A stretch of DNA of 64,000 bases from Gemmatimonadota bacterium (GTDB taxonomy: Bacteria; Gemmatimonadota; Gemmatimonadetes; Gemmatimonadales; GWC2-71-9): positions 19,562-83,561 of the forward strand of contig QHUJ01000111.1 in NCBI GenBank assembly GCA_003221895.1. The letters run 5' to 3'. Below are positions 55,329 to 64,000 of this stretch, piece by piece; position 1 is the stretch's first letter; every line of letters starts with the position of its first letter. The notes under the pieces were generated by a model that was not told the origin of the DNA, ran no database searches, and worked only from the letters and a program-made list of their open reading frames with translations. The position numbers and the translations under genes are program-made.

Positions 55329-56504
55329 ATGAATCGAATCAAATACCTCATCGTCGGCGGCGGCATGACGGGCGATGCCGCCGCGCAAGGCATCCGCGAG
55401 CTGGATCCCGCCGGCTCGATCCTGCTCGTGAGCAACGAGCCCCACGCGCCGTATAACCGGCCGCCCCTCTCCAAGGGACTGTGGAAAGGGGAATCCGAAG
55501 ACAAGATCTGGCGGCCCGTCCCGAAGGGTACGGAACTGTTGCTCGAGCGGCGGATCGTCTCACTCGACGTGAAGCAGAAACAGGTCACCGACGATAAGGG
55601 GACGACCTACGGCTATGAGAAGGTGCTGCTCGCGACCGGCGGGTCGCCGCGACGCCTGTCGCTGCAATCCGACCGCATCATCTACTACCGCACCTACGAC
55701 GACTATCGCCGGCTCCATGAGAGCGTCGCCCGTCCAGTCCGCGTCGCGGTGATCGGCGGCGGATTCATCGGCTCCGAAGTCGCCGCCGCCGTGCGCATGC
55801 AAGACCGCGACGTCGTGATGATCGTCCCCGAGCAAGGACTCGGCGCGCGGGTCTTCCCCGCCGATCTGTCTGCGTTTCTGGTCGACTACTACAAAAAGAA
55901 GGGCGTCGAAACGCGCATCGGCGAGGGCATGAGCGGCTTGGAGAGTCGCGGGACGCAGCTCGCCATCACCACAACCACCGGCACGGAAGTCACCGTCGAC
56001 CTGGCCGTCGCCGGGCTCGGCATCGTGCCGAACACGGACCTCGGGCAACAGGCCGGTGTGAAGATCGACAACGGCATCGTCGTGGACGAGCACCTGCGCA
56101 CCACCGTCGCCGACATTTATGCCGCGGGAGACGTCGCCAACTTCTACAATCCGGCGCTCGACATGCGCCTGCGCGTCGAGCACGAGGACAACGCCAACAT
56201 GATGGGGCGCGCGGCGGGGCGCGCGATGGCCGGGTCGAACGAGCCCTACGATCACCTGCCCTTCTTTTATTCTGATTTGTTCGAGCTGGGCTACGAGGCG
56301 GTGGGCGAGCTCGATTCGCGGCTGCAGAGCGTCTCGGACTGGAAAGAGCAGTTCCGCGAAGGCGTCGTCTATTATATGAAGGAAGGCCGCGTGCGTGGCG
56401 TGTTGCTGTGGAACACCTGGGGCCAGGTGGATGCCGCGCGCGCGTTGATCGCGGAGAAGGGTCCCTTCACGGCGAAGTCGTTGAAGGGTCGCCTGCCAGC
56501 GTAG
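55329..56504 (+). CDS. FAD-dependent NAD(P)H oxidoreductase (ferredoxin/rubredoxin reductase type)
   Basis: A 391-residue flavoprotein with two Rossmann sites: FAD-binding IVGGGMTGDAAA near the start and NAD(P)-binding IGGGFIGSEVAAA near 140. The second FAD signature reads IYAAGDVANF, and the C-terminal domain is of the Reductase_C type (GRVRGVLLWNTWGQ). It resembles rubredoxin, ferredoxin and AIF-like reductases. The electron acceptor is unknown. ATG 55329 is preferred; ATG 55308 would add seven residues. It abuts YceI copy 2 without spacing. Confidence 0.92.
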   Translation: MNRIKYLIVGGGMTGDAAAQGIRELDPAGSILLVSNEPHAPYNRPPLSKGLWKGESEDKIWRPVPKGTELLLERRIVSLDVKQKQVTDDKGTTYGYEKVLLATGGSPRRLSLQSDRIIYYRTYDDYRRLHESVARPVRVAVIGGGFIGSEVAAAVRMQDRDVVMIVPEQGLGARVFPADLSAFLVDYYKKKGVETRIGEGMSGLESRGTQLAITTTTGTEVTVDLAVAGLGIVPNTDLGQQAGVKIDNGIVVDEHLRTTVADIYAAGDVANFYNPALDMRLRVEHEDNANMMGRAAGRAMAGSNEPYDHLPFFYSDLFELGYEAVGELDSRLQSVSDWKEQFREGVVYYMKEGRVRGVLLWNTWGQVDAARALIAEKGPFTAKSLKGRLPA

Positions 56505-57113
56505 ATGCTGCTCCCCCTCCCCCTCCCCCTCTCCACCCTCCTGCTCCTCGCTGCCACCCAGTCGCCGCAACGCGACTCCGTCGTCTACACGCTCTTGCCG
56601 GCGAGCCGGCTCGAGGTGCGCACCGGCAAGGCGGGAGTGTTCGGCTTCGCGGGCCACGAGCATCTGATCAGGGCGCGCTCGTTCACCGGTCAGCTGATCT
56701 ATCATCGCGACGCGCCGGCGCGCTCGCAGGTCGAGATCGCCATTCCAACCGAGAGCCTCGAGGTGCTGACGCCGCCCGATACGGAAGAGATCCGCAAGGT
56801 GACGGCCTCCATGCGGACCGAGGTGCTGGACGTCTCGCACTATCCGGAGATTGTGTTCGCCTCGCGCAGCATCACGTGGAGCGAGGGCAAGGCTCACCTC
56901 GTTGGAGCACTGACGATTCGGAACCAGACGCGCGAAGTCCCCGTGGATGCGCAGATCGACATCCAAGGCGACACACTGCGGGTGACCACGACCTTTGCGG
57001 TGAAGCAAACCGATTTCGGCATCAAGCCGTATCGCGGCGGTCCGGGCGGTACGGTGCGCGTCGCGGATCGCGTGACGTTCGACATTCACATCGTTGCCGC
57101 CCGGAAGTTGTGA
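56505..57113 (+). CDS. Exported YceI-like protein (copy 2)
   Basis: A 202-residue protein with a Leu/Pro-rich signal (1-20) and a divergent YceI domain (about 28-200): GFAGHEHLIRARSFTG in place of the usual FRVRHLG, then EVLDVSHYPEIVFASRS, GALTIRNQTREVPVD and DFGIKPYRGGPGGTVRVAD. The ATG follows the upstream stop directly (TAGATG), so the two genes form an operon. It may bind a hydrophobic ligand that is redox-processed by the flavoprotein; this is inference. Confidence 0.88.
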   Translation: MLLPLPLPLSTLLLLAATQSPQRDSVVYTLLPASRLEVRTGKAGVFGFAGHEHLIRARSFTGQLIYHRDAPARSQVEIAIPTESLEVLTPPDTEEIRKVTASMRTEVLDVSHYPEIVFASRSITWSEGKAHLVGALTIRNQTREVPVDAQIDIQGDTLRVTTTFAVKQTDFGIKPYRGGPGGTVRVADRVTFDIHIVAARKL

Positions 57114-57157
57114 CACATCCCTGACTCGTCGCATGTCGTGAGCGATGAGTCCCCCAT

Positions 57158-57163
57158 CATAAT
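57158..57163 (+). promoter_or_regulatory. -10 box CATAAT, 6 nt before DUF5916 copy 3
   Basis: CATAAT differs from consensus only at the first base; six bases, then ATG 57170. No Shine-Dalgarno. Confidence 0.4.
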
Positions 57164-57169
57164 TATTGC

Positions 57170-59506
57170 ATGCTGCTGACATTGAGCCTGCTCCTGCAGC
57201 TCACCGATTCTACGCTGCTCTACTCCGGGCGTGAGCGGCGGCTCGATGTGCAGATCCCCCGCGTCGACGCCGATGTCACGATTGACGGCGATCTCCGCGA
57301 GACGCCCTGGGTTCACGCGGCCATTCTGACGGGATTCTCGCAATACGCGCCCAATGACGGCGTACCCGCCGCCGATTCCACGCAAGTGCTCGTGTGGTAC
57401 TCTCACACGGCGATCTATTTCGGCATTCGCGCCTTCGAGCTGCACGGCCGGCCGACCGCGACTCTCGCGGACCGCGATCAGATCTTCAGCGACGACAACG
57501 TGCAGATCCTCCTGGGCACGTTCCACGACCGGAAACAGGCGCTGCTGTTCGCCGTGAATCCGCTCGGCGTGCAGGGCGACGGCGCGTTGATCGAGGGTGC
57601 CAACGTCACCGCCAGTGGTTTCATCGGCGGCGCCGTCGTGGGGCGTGAGCAGCCCGACCTGAGTCCCGACTATGTCTTCCAGTCGCACGGACGCCTGACC
57701 GACTGGGGCTACGAGGTCGAGGTCCGGATTCCGTTCAAGAGCCTGCGCTACCAGTCGCGCCAACCGCAGGACTGGAGCCTCAACATCGTGCGGCAAATAA
57801 AGCACTCCGGCTACGAGGACTCCTGGTTCCCGGCGCAACGGGCCAACGCGACGTTCATCGGCCAGTCGGGCAATCTGATGGGGCTGGCGGAGCTGCACCG
57901 CGGGCTCGTCATGGATCTGAATCCCGAGGCGACGGCGAGGATGATCGGGGCGCAGACCGTGAGCGGCTATGCCTACGACGTGGGCAATGTGCAGGTCGGC
58001 GGGAACGTCCGATGGGGCATGTCGGAGAACCTCACGCTCAACGGCACCGTCAAACCGGATTTCTCCCAGGTCGAGTCCGACGTGGGGCAGCTCGCGTTCG
58101 ACCCCAGACAGGCGCTCTACTACCCTGAGAAGCGCCCGTTCTTTCTCGACGGCAGTGAGCTGTTTCAGGTCCCGTTGAGCCTGATCTACACACGCCGCAT
58201 CGTGCAGCCCGTCGCGGCCGTGAAGCTCACGGGAACGACCGCGGGAACGGATATCGGGTTCCTCTCCGCGGTCGATCAGCAATACGCATCGGCCAGCGGC
58301 CAGGATAATCCCATCTTCAACATTCTCCGCGCGCAGCACAGCCTGGGCCACGGCTCGCGGATCGGTCTGGCCTACACCGACCGCATCGAGGGGCACGACT
58401 ACAATCGCGTGCTCGACGTCGACAGCCGCTTCGTGTTCAAGGACATCTACGCCCTGAGTCTTCAGGGAGCGGCGAGTCGCACGCACGTGGGGGACGTCAC
58501 ACAGACGGCGCCGCTCTGGCTCGGCCAGTTTACGATCCAGCACCGGATCTGGGGATTGCGGAGCCTCTTCGCCGGCATCTCGGACCAGTTCTACACGGGG
58601 AGCGGCTTCATCGGCCGCAATGGGATCGTGCATTCGTACGTCGATCCCAGCTACACCGCCTACGGCAAGCCCGGCGCACTGCTGGAACGGTTTACGGGCG
58701 ACATTCTCGTGGACGGCATCTGGCAGTATCAGAACTTCATCCACGGCCGAGGCATCCAGGATCAGAAACTGCATTTCAACGTGAACACCACGTTGCGCGG
58801 TGGCTGGAATGTCGGCGCCGGCTATTTCGTCGAATCGTTCGGATACGATTCGGCGCTGTACGCCAACTATCGGCTCGAAGTCCCGAACGGTGGCGGGGGT
58901 GTGGACACAATCCCCTTCGTCGGCCAGCCGACCATCCCGAACGGCGAATACATCGTCCAGATCGGCACGCCCCAGTGGAAGCACTTCAGCGGGGACGGGT
59001 TTTTCCTGCAGGGACACGACGAGAACTTCTTCGAGTGGGCATCGGCCGATCTGCTGCTCTTGAGCGTGGAGATCTCGTACCGCCCCACCGACCGGTTGCG
59101 CAATTCGCTGAGCTATTTCTGGCAACAGGTGAACCGCCGCACCGACGGTACGCTCGTGAACGTCGGGCGCGTGGCCCGCGCGAAGCTCGAGTATCAGATC
59201 TCGCGGCCGTTATTCATTCGACTGGTGGGCCAATATATCCAGGACAAAACCGATTCGCTGCGCGATGACTCGCGCACGAACGCGCCGATCCTGATTGCCG
59301 GCTCGAGCGGCGTGACGCGCACTGTCCCCACGGCGACTAACCTCTTTCACGTCGATGCGCTGCTCAGCTATCAGCCGATCCCGGGAACCGTCTTGTTCGC
59401 GGGGTATGGTAGCGACATGCTGGACGACGACGCGTTCCGGTTCCGCAATCTCCAGCGAACCGATGATGCGGTATTCGTAAAGCTGAGCTATCTCTTTCGC
59501 CTGTAA
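57170..59506 (+). CDS. DUF5916 outer-membrane protein with CBM9-like domain (copy 3)
   Basis: A 778-residue exported protein with a very short hydrophobic start (MLLTLSLLLQL), a CBM9-like domain (about 25-215; VTIDGDLRETPW, IYFGIRAFE), and the linker FSQVESDVGQLAFDPRQALYYPEKRPFFLDGSELF (about 300-335). A barrel-like part follows and ends VFVKLSYLFRL. It is more distant from copies 1 and 2 than they are from each other, by eye. The signal peptide is short, so a somewhat different start cannot be excluded. Confidence 0.87.
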   Translation: MLLTLSLLLQLTDSTLLYSGRERRLDVQIPRVDADVTIDGDLRETPWVHAAILTGFSQYAPNDGVPAADSTQVLVWYSHTAIYFGIRAFELHGRPTATLADRDQIFSDDNVQILLGTFHDRKQALLFAVNPLGVQGDGALIEGANVTASGFIGGAVVGREQPDLSPDYVFQSHGRLTDWGYEVEVRIPFKSLRYQSRQPQDWSLNIVRQIKHSGYEDSWFPAQRANATFIGQSGNLMGLAELHRGLVMDLNPEATARMIGAQTVSGYAYDVGNVQVGGNVRWGMSENLTLNGTVKPDFSQVESDVGQLAFDPRQALYYPEKRPFFLDGSELFQVPLSLIYTRRIVQPVAAVKLTGTTAGTDIGFLSAVDQQYASASGQDNPIFNILRAQHSLGHGSRIGLAYTDRIEGHDYNRVLDVDSRFVFKDIYALSLQGAASRTHVGDVTQTAPLWLGQFTIQHRIWGLRSLFAGISDQFYTGSGFIGRNGIVHSYVDPSYTAYGKPGALLERFTGDILVDGIWQYQNFIHGRGIQDQKLHFNVNTTLRGGWNVGAGYFVESFGYDSALYANYRLEVPNGGGGVDTIPFVGQPTIPNGEYIVQIGTPQWKHFSGDGFFLQGHDENFFEWASADLLLLSVEISYRPTDRLRNSLSYFWQQVNRRTDGTLVNVGRVARAKLEYQISRPLFIRLVGQYIQDKTDSLRDDSRTNAPILIAGSSGVTRTVPTATNLFHVDALLSYQPIPGTVLFAGYGSDMLDDDAFRFRNLQRTDDAVFVKLSYLFRL

Positions 59507-59556
59507 GCCAGTTGTCAGGACTTCCGCGCAGACGTCTACCGGAGATAGTTCTCGGG

Positions 59557-60516
59557 ATGAGATCTGCCCTGGTGTGTGCATCGCTCGCGATCCTGGCTGC
59601 TTCCGCGGCCCCCCCCGCCCCGGCTCCCGCCATTCCGAGTCCACCGCTAATCGATTATCACCAGCACCTGTTCAGCCCGGACCTCGCCAAGCTGATTGGT
59701 GTCGACCCGATCGACGCCGGCAAACTCATCGCCCTGCTCGATTCGGCGGGCATCCGCCGAGCGCTGGTGTTGTCGGTCGCGTACAGCTGGAGCAACCCGA
59801 GCAGAAACATCGAGAACGACTATGAGCATGTGAAGGCGGAAAACGATTGGGTGTCCGCGCAGGTGGCGCGGTATCCGGACCGGCTGCGCGGGTTCTGTAG
59901 CGTTAATCCGTTGCGCGATTACGCACTGGCCGAGATCGACCGTTGTGCCGGCGATCCCCAGCTCAAGAATGGCCTCAAGCTCCATATCGGAAACTCGGCG
60001 GTCGACTATCACCGCACGCCGGATCTCGCGAAGCTGCGCGCGGTATTTCGTGCGGCGAACCAGAAGCACATGGCGATCGTCATCCACATGCACGCGTCGG
60101 TCAGTCGCCATTTGCCGTATGGCCGCGAAGAGGCGCGGATCTTCTTCGACTCGATCCTGCCGGAAGCACGCGACGTCCCCGTGCAGATCGCCCATCTCGC
60201 CGGCGCCGGTGGTTACGACAGCACCACGGATGCGGCGCTGTCGGTCTTTGTCGACGCCGTGACCCGGCACGACCCCCGTGTGCGGCGGTTGTGGTTCGAC
60301 GTAGCGACGGTCAGCCGCAACGCCACGGTGGACGATCTGCGGCTGCTCGCGCTGCGTATTCGGCAGCTCGGCCCCGAGCGCGTGCTGTTCGGATCGGACG
60401 CGCCGACCGGAGGCAACCTGGCGCCGCGCGAGTCCTGGGTCGATTTTCTCAAGGTGCCGCTGACGCAAGCGGAGTTTCAGACGATCGCAAGTAACGTCGC
60501 TCCGTACATGCAGTGA
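59557..60516 (+). CDS. Exported amidohydrolase (Amidohydrolase_2 family)
   Basis: A 319-residue metal-dependent hydrolase on a TIM barrel. A signal peptide (1-22) precedes the metal site H35-x-H37 (DYHQHLFS). Further His ligands lie in VIHMHAS and QIAHLAGAG, and the final Asp in LFGSDAP. Relatives are 2-pyrone-4,6-dicarboxylate lactonase-like or decarboxylase-like enzymes; export is uncommon for them. The ATG at 59557 is chosen from the signal peptide start and GGAG about 12 nt upstream. Confidence 0.88.
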   Translation: MRSALVCASLAILAASAAPPAPAPAIPSPPLIDYHQHLFSPDLAKLIGVDPIDAGKLIALLDSAGIRRALVLSVAYSWSNPSRNIENDYEHVKAENDWVSAQVARYPDRLRGFCSVNPLRDYALAEIDRCAGDPQLKNGLKLHIGNSAVDYHRTPDLAKLRAVFRAANQKHMAIVIHMHASVSRHLPYGREEARIFFDSILPEARDVPVQIAHLAGAGGYDSTTDAALSVFVDAVTRHDPRVRRLWFDVATVSRNATVDDLRLLALRIRQLGPERVLFGSDAPTGGNLAPRESWVDFLKVPLTQAEFQTIASNVAPYMQ

Positions 60517-60528
60517 CGAGGCAGGGAA

Positions 60529-61038
60529 ATGCCGGAGTCGTGGCGAAGCAGACTGGCGCGCTGGGGATTCAACTTCTTCCCGACCTACCGCAGCACGGGG
60601 GCGTGGATCACGTATATCGCGGACGATTTCCGCGAGATCCGGATCAGGCTCCCGCTGGGCTGGCGCACCAGGAACAACGTAGGCACAATGTTCGGCGGCA
60701 GCATGTATGCGGCGGGCGACGGCGTCTTCATGGTGATGCTGATTAAAGCGCTCGGTCCCGATTACATCGTGTGGGACAAGTCCGCCACCGTGCGGTTTCG
60801 CAAACCCGCGCGCACCACCTTGTACGCGAGCTTTGTGCTGACGAGCGACGATCTCGAGGGTATTCGCGCGGCGACCGCCGGCGGTGAAGCCATCGAACGC
60901 GTGCACCGAATCGCGCTCGTGGATCGACAGAGTGTCGTACACGCAGAAATCGAATGGACGATTTACATCCGGCGACGAGACGCGACTCCCGCCGCGCGCC
61001 TCGACCGCACCACGAACCTCATCACCCCGCAAGGCTAA
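60529..61038 (+). CDS. DUF4442 hotdog-fold protein
   Basis: A 169-residue protein of the thioesterase-like hotdog fold, DUF4442 group: FNFFPTYRSTGAWI, RNNVGTMFGGSMYAAGDGVFMVML and DKSATVRFRKPARTTLYASF. Activity toward acyl-CoA or acyl-carrier is only inferred. AGGGAA precedes the ATG. It lies 12 bp after the amidohydrolase and 2 bp before the S9 peptidase gene, so the three may be one operon. Confidence 0.9.
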   Translation: MPESWRSRLARWGFNFFPTYRSTGAWITYIADDFREIRIRLPLGWRTRNNVGTMFGGSMYAAGDGVFMVMLIKALGPDYIVWDKSATVRFRKPARTTLYASFVLTSDDLEGIRAATAGGEAIERVHRIALVDRQSVVHAEIEWTIYIRRRDATPAARLDRTTNLITPQG

Positions 61039-61040
61039 TC

Positions 61041-63170
61041 ATGCGCCGATTCTCGCTGATCCTGCTCATCGCACTCGCCAGCCCACTGGCCGCTCAGACC
61101 GGGCGGCACACGATTACCCACGAAGACGTGTTCCTGATGAAGCGGGTCGCGGGCCCCGTGATCAGCCCGGACGGGCGCTGGATCGTCTTCAGCGTGTCCG
61201 AGCCCTCGTACGCGGAGGGCGAGCAGGTCACCGATCTCTGGTTGGTCCCAACCGACGGCAGCGCCCAACCGCGGCGGTTGACGAACACCAAGGGCGGCGA
61301 GAGCGGAGTCGAGTGGAGTCCCGACGGCCGGCGGATCGCGTTCAGCGCCCGCCGGGAGGGTGACGATGCCTCACAGATCTACCTGCTCGATCTGAGCAGC
61401 GGGGGTGAGGCCCAGCGGGTGACGAATCTCGCGACGGGCGCGAGCAGCCCGCTGTGGCGCCCCGACGGGCGCGCCCTCGTGTTCGCGAGCATGGTCTACC
61501 CCGGCGCGACGTCGGATTCGGCGAATCGCGCGGCGATCGCCGAGCGGAAGGCGCGCAAGTACAACGCGCGGGTGTTCGATGCTTCGCCCATTCGGCTGTG
61601 GGACCATTGGCTCGACGACCGGCGGCCGCACCTGTTCGTCCAATCGCTCGACCCGGGCGCACCGGCTCGTGACATTCTTGCCGGCTCGCAGCTCGTGCAG
61701 GGCTCGGGGTTCGGCGGCCAGCTCGGCACCAGCGGTGAAGATCTCGCCGCGGCGTGGACGCCGGACGGCAGCGGAGTCGTATTCGCTGCTACGACAAACC
61801 GGGATCAATGGACGCGGAGCGACGTGGTGCAGTCCCTCTGGCTGGTGCGCGCAACCGGCGGAGAGCCGCAGAAGCTCACGCAAGGACGCGACGATTACGA
61901 TACGCCGCGATTCAGCCCTGACGGGAAAACCCTCTACGCGATCATGACGCCCACCAACGAGCACACGTTCAACAACCGGAGACTGGTCGCGTGGTCGTGG
62001 CCGAGCAGCGCGGCCGGCGCGGCTCCGCGAGTCGTTGCGGGCGGCGCGAGTCACTCCGTCGGGACGTACAGCGCGGCGCCGGACAACCGCACGATCTTCT
62101 TCCTGGCGGAAGACGCGGGCCACACGCGCCTGTTCCGCGCCGCCGCCGGAGGGGGGCCTGCCGGCGAGCAGGAGGTCGGGACGATGACGACCGGGGGGGG
62201 CACATTCGGCGGGCTCGACGTCGCCACAGGCACGACCAGCAAGGCATTCCAACTCGCGGCGGTATGGGAGAGCGCCACGAATCCGCCGGAGGTCGCACGG
62301 ATCGATCCGGCGACGGGCCGCTGGACGGCGCTCTCGAAGTTCAACACCGATCGCGCCGCCACAATCGACTGGCGGCCGCTGCGCGAATTCTGGTTCACCT
62401 CGAGCAAAGGCAAGCGGATTCACAGCTTCTACGCGGTTCCACCGGGCTTCGACTCGACCAAGACGTATCCACTGTTCGTACTGATCCACGGCGGCGCGGC
62501 GAGTATGTGGACCGACAACTTTGGGCTGCGCTGGAATCCGCACCTGCTGGGCGCCGCCGGCTACGTCGTCCTGATGACTGACTATCGGGGCTCGACGGGG
62601 TATGGCGAGACGTTTTCGCAGGACATTCAATTCGACCCGCTCGAGGGACCGGCAAACGATCTGAACGAAGCGGCCGACTCCGCCATCAAGCGGTTTCGCT
62701 TCATCGACGCGTCGCGACAGGTCGCCGGCGGCGCGAGCTACGGCGGGCATCTCACCAACTGGCTGGCGGTGACCACGACGCGGTACCGCGCGCTGGTGAG
62801 CCACGCCGGCGAGTGGGACCTCGAGACCCAGTGGGCGACGAGCGATTTCAACTACGACCGCGAGCGCAACGTCGGTGGTCCGCCGTGGGAGGATCACCCC
62901 ATCTGGAAGACGCAGAGCCCGATGCGTTTCGCCAAGAACCTGCACACGCCGGTGCTGGTCTCGGTGGGCGAGCGGGATTTCCGCGTGCCGATGAACAACG
63001 CGCTGGAGTTCTGGACGGCGCTGCAGCGCCAGCAGGTGCCGAGCCGGCTGATCATCTGGCCGGACGAGAACCACTGGGTCCTGCGCGGCGAGGACAGTCG
63101 CTATTTCTATCGCGAGGTGGCGGCGTGGTTCGCGCGGTGGCTCAGCGCGCCGGCGCAGACCGGACAATAA
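61041..63170 (+). CDS. Exported S9-family prolyl oligopeptidase
   Basis: A 709-residue serine peptidase: signal peptide (1-19), a seven-bladed propeller from PD40 units (about 25-430; ISPDGRWIVFSVS, WSPDGRRIAFSA) and an alpha/beta hydrolase domain with Ser566 (GGASYGG), Asp646 (VGERDFRVP) and His678 (DENHWVL). It matches the dipeptidyl-peptidase/acylaminoacyl-peptidase type that trims short peptides. ATG 61041 gives the signal peptide; the frame is open upstream only in a shadow. Confidence 0.95.
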   Translation: MRRFSLILLIALASPLAAQTGRHTITHEDVFLMKRVAGPVISPDGRWIVFSVSEPSYAEGEQVTDLWLVPTDGSAQPRRLTNTKGGESGVEWSPDGRRIAFSARREGDDASQIYLLDLSSGGEAQRVTNLATGASSPLWRPDGRALVFASMVYPGATSDSANRAAIAERKARKYNARVFDASPIRLWDHWLDDRRPHLFVQSLDPGAPARDILAGSQLVQGSGFGGQLGTSGEDLAAAWTPDGSGVVFAATTNRDQWTRSDVVQSLWLVRATGGEPQKLTQGRDDYDTPRFSPDGKTLYAIMTPTNEHTFNNRRLVAWSWPSSAAGAAPRVVAGGASHSVGTYSAAPDNRTIFFLAEDAGHTRLFRAAAGGGPAGEQEVGTMTTGGGTFGGLDVATGTTSKAFQLAAVWESATNPPEVARIDPATGRWTALSKFNTDRAATIDWRPLREFWFTSSKGKRIHSFYAVPPGFDSTKTYPLFVLIHGGAASMWTDNFGLRWNPHLLGAAGYVVLMTDYRGSTGYGETFSQDIQFDPLEGPANDLNEAADSAIKRFRFIDASRQVAGGASYGGHLTNWLAVTTTRYRALVSHAGEWDLETQWATSDFNYDRERNVGGPPWEDHPIWKTQSPMRFAKNLHTPVLVSVGERDFRVPMNNALEFWTALQRQQVPSRLIIWPDENHWVLRGEDSRYFYREVAAWFARWLSAPAQTGQ

Positions 63171-63177
63171 CCCCGGG

Positions 63178-63948
63178 CTACTGGTATAGGCTCGCGGTGT
63201 CGGCTTTGGCGAGGTCCACGAAGAAGTCCGCAAGCTTCCCGCTGACCGCTTCCACGTAGCGCTTGCCTTTTTCGGCCGTGGAAGCGGCCGGGTTGCCGAC
63301 GCCGGTGTCGTCGGTCACCTGGGTCCATTGGCGCGGCGCCCACGCCCATCCCTCCCGGAACGCGGCGATCTTGAAGGCCTTCGCCTTCCCTGAGCCCGCT
63401 TCCGACAGCGGCAGCACGCGCTCGGGCGCGACGTACTGCATGACGCTCGTCTCCATCTCTCCCGCATGATCGCCGACATCTGAGAAATACGACTTCAGGT
63501 CGAGAATCTTGTACCAGTTGACGACGCAGAGAAACAGGGACACCTGCGGCTGCAGTTCGCGAATCATCTGACGAAAGTCGTTCCCACCGTGGCCGTTGAG
63601 GATCACCAGCTTCTTGATCCCCTGCCCCGCCAAACTGCTCGCGACATCGCGCAGCACCAGCGCCTGAGTGCTGGGATTCATGTTGATGCACAGCGGGATG
63701 TCGAGCTGACCGGTGTTGACGCCGAACGGCACGATGGGAAGCACGACCAGCTTGGCGCCCGCCTTCCACGCGCGCTCTGCGGCGCGCGCGGCAACCGCCT
63801 CGGTCTCGATGTTGTCGGTGGAATACGGCAGATGAAAGTTGTGCGCCTCAGTCGCGCCCCAGGGCAGCACGGCGACTTCGTAACGCGAGTCTCGGACCGT
63901 CTTCCAGGTCAGCTCGTTTAGCATGTACGGACGGCTGGGAGAAGGCAT
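63178..63948 (-). CDS. Creatininase-family amidohydrolase
   Basis: A 256-residue metal-dependent hydrolase of the creatinine amidohydrolase fold: the metal-site pattern GATEAHNFHLPYSTD (Glu, His, Asp), LNGHGGN and the second-metal DHAGEMETS. Members act on creatinine, on mycofactocin precursors or on formamide-like compounds; no neighbour decides which. It stands 3 bp behind the gene at the window edge. Confidence 0.9.
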   Translation of the reverse strand: MPSPSRPYMLNELTWKTVRDSRYEVAVLPWGATEAHNFHLPYSTDNIETEAVAARAAERAWKAGAKLVVLPIVPFGVNTGQLDIPLCINMNPSTQALVLRDVASSLAGQGIKKLVILNGHGGNDFRQMIRELQPQVSLFLCVVNWYKILDLKSYFSDVGDHAGEMETSVMQYVAPERVLPLSEAGSGKAKAFKIAAFREGWAWAPRQWTQVTDDTGVGNPAASTAEKGKRYVEAVSGKLADFFVDLAKADTASLYQ

Positions 63949-63951
63949 CGC

Positions 63952-64000
63952 TCAGACAGCCGTGACCGTGGCCGTGGTCTCGGCCTGAATCGCGAGGCGC
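63952..64000 (-). CDS. C-terminal tail of an unidentified protein (5' end outside window)
   Basis: The last 15 codons of a minus-strand frame (RLAIQAETTATVTAV, stop 63952-63954), ending 3 bp before the creatininase-type gene. The tight spacing suggests an operon partner. Too short to identify. Confidence 0.4.
   Translation of the reverse strand, partial: RLAIQAETTATVTAV

Overview
The window is dense, high-G+C chromosomal DNA from a free-living, diderm, probably aerobic bacterium. The gene style fits Gemmatimonadota (or a close soil relative such as Acidobacteriota). Reasons are three large DUF5916-type outer-membrane proteins with a CBM9-like N-terminus, many secreted or lipid-anchored hydrolases, a CheB-CheR-PAS-kinase hybrid, a Pkn-type Ser/Thr kinase and membrane urate hydroxylase. 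This is an inference from family content; no rRNA or marker tree is available. I see no tRNA, rRNA, IS element, phage gene, CRISPR array or origin. Genes are packed tightly: most spacers are under 130 bp, none reaches 300 bp, and many neighbours overlap by 4 bases (ATGA/GTGA on one strand, CTAG tail to tail).

Layout. 0-8.2 kb: end of a PLP decarboxylase, a TonB-dependent receptor, a cytochrome-c-fused urate hydroxylase, a Tat-exported amidase, a membrane diguanylate cyclase and an SH3 lipoprotein. 8.2-8.8 kb: ribosomal protein bS21 and a cold-shock protein behind a structured leader. 8.9-19.4 kb: an envelope and signalling block with a NarL-type regulator, an M48 lipoprotein peptidase, a GAF histidine kinase, and a convergent minus-strand run of CheB/CheR/PAS/kinase/receiver hybrid, TPM-domain protein, nucleotidyltransferase-like protein, LemA lipoprotein and receiver protein. 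19.4-28.7 kb: a small hypothetical protein, DUF456, YceI, PAP2 phosphatase, Ser/Thr kinase, dicarboxylate symporter, pirin and DUF5916 copy 1.

28.8-38.7 kb, plus strand: alpha-glucan phosphorylase and two GH57 enzymes (glycogen/maltodextrin breakdown), then mtnB-mtnD-mtnC (methionine salvage), then an unusual single-chain LemA-DUF2207 fusion. 38.7-50.4 kb: DUF1624 acyltransferase, DUF5916 copy 2 coupled to an MFS transporter, a tandem DUF1259 protein, a metallopeptidase/beta-propeller/beta-barrel giant, and a barrel protein with a MauG-type dihaem peroxidase. 50.4-64 kb: aldo-keto reductase, an ArsR/SRPBCC/VOC operon, exonuclease III, a conserved hypothetical protein, a secreted RidA fusion, an FAD oxidoreductase, YceI copy 2, DUF5916 copy 3, amidohydrolase, DUF4442, S9 peptidase, creatininase-like protein and the tail of one more gene.

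The most noteworthy signals are: (i) eight genes with a TANNNT-like -10 box exactly 6 or 7 nt before the start codon and no usable Shine-Dalgarno sequence, which points to leaderless transcription; (ii) two separate LemA systems, one of them a LemA-DUF2207 fusion; (iii) a three-part outer-membrane metallopeptidase; (iv) 11-base G/C homopolymers inside the divergent TonB receptor and urate hydroxylase genes; (v) a RidA domain fused to an exported helical protein; (vi) mutually exclusive pairings in the rpsU leader.
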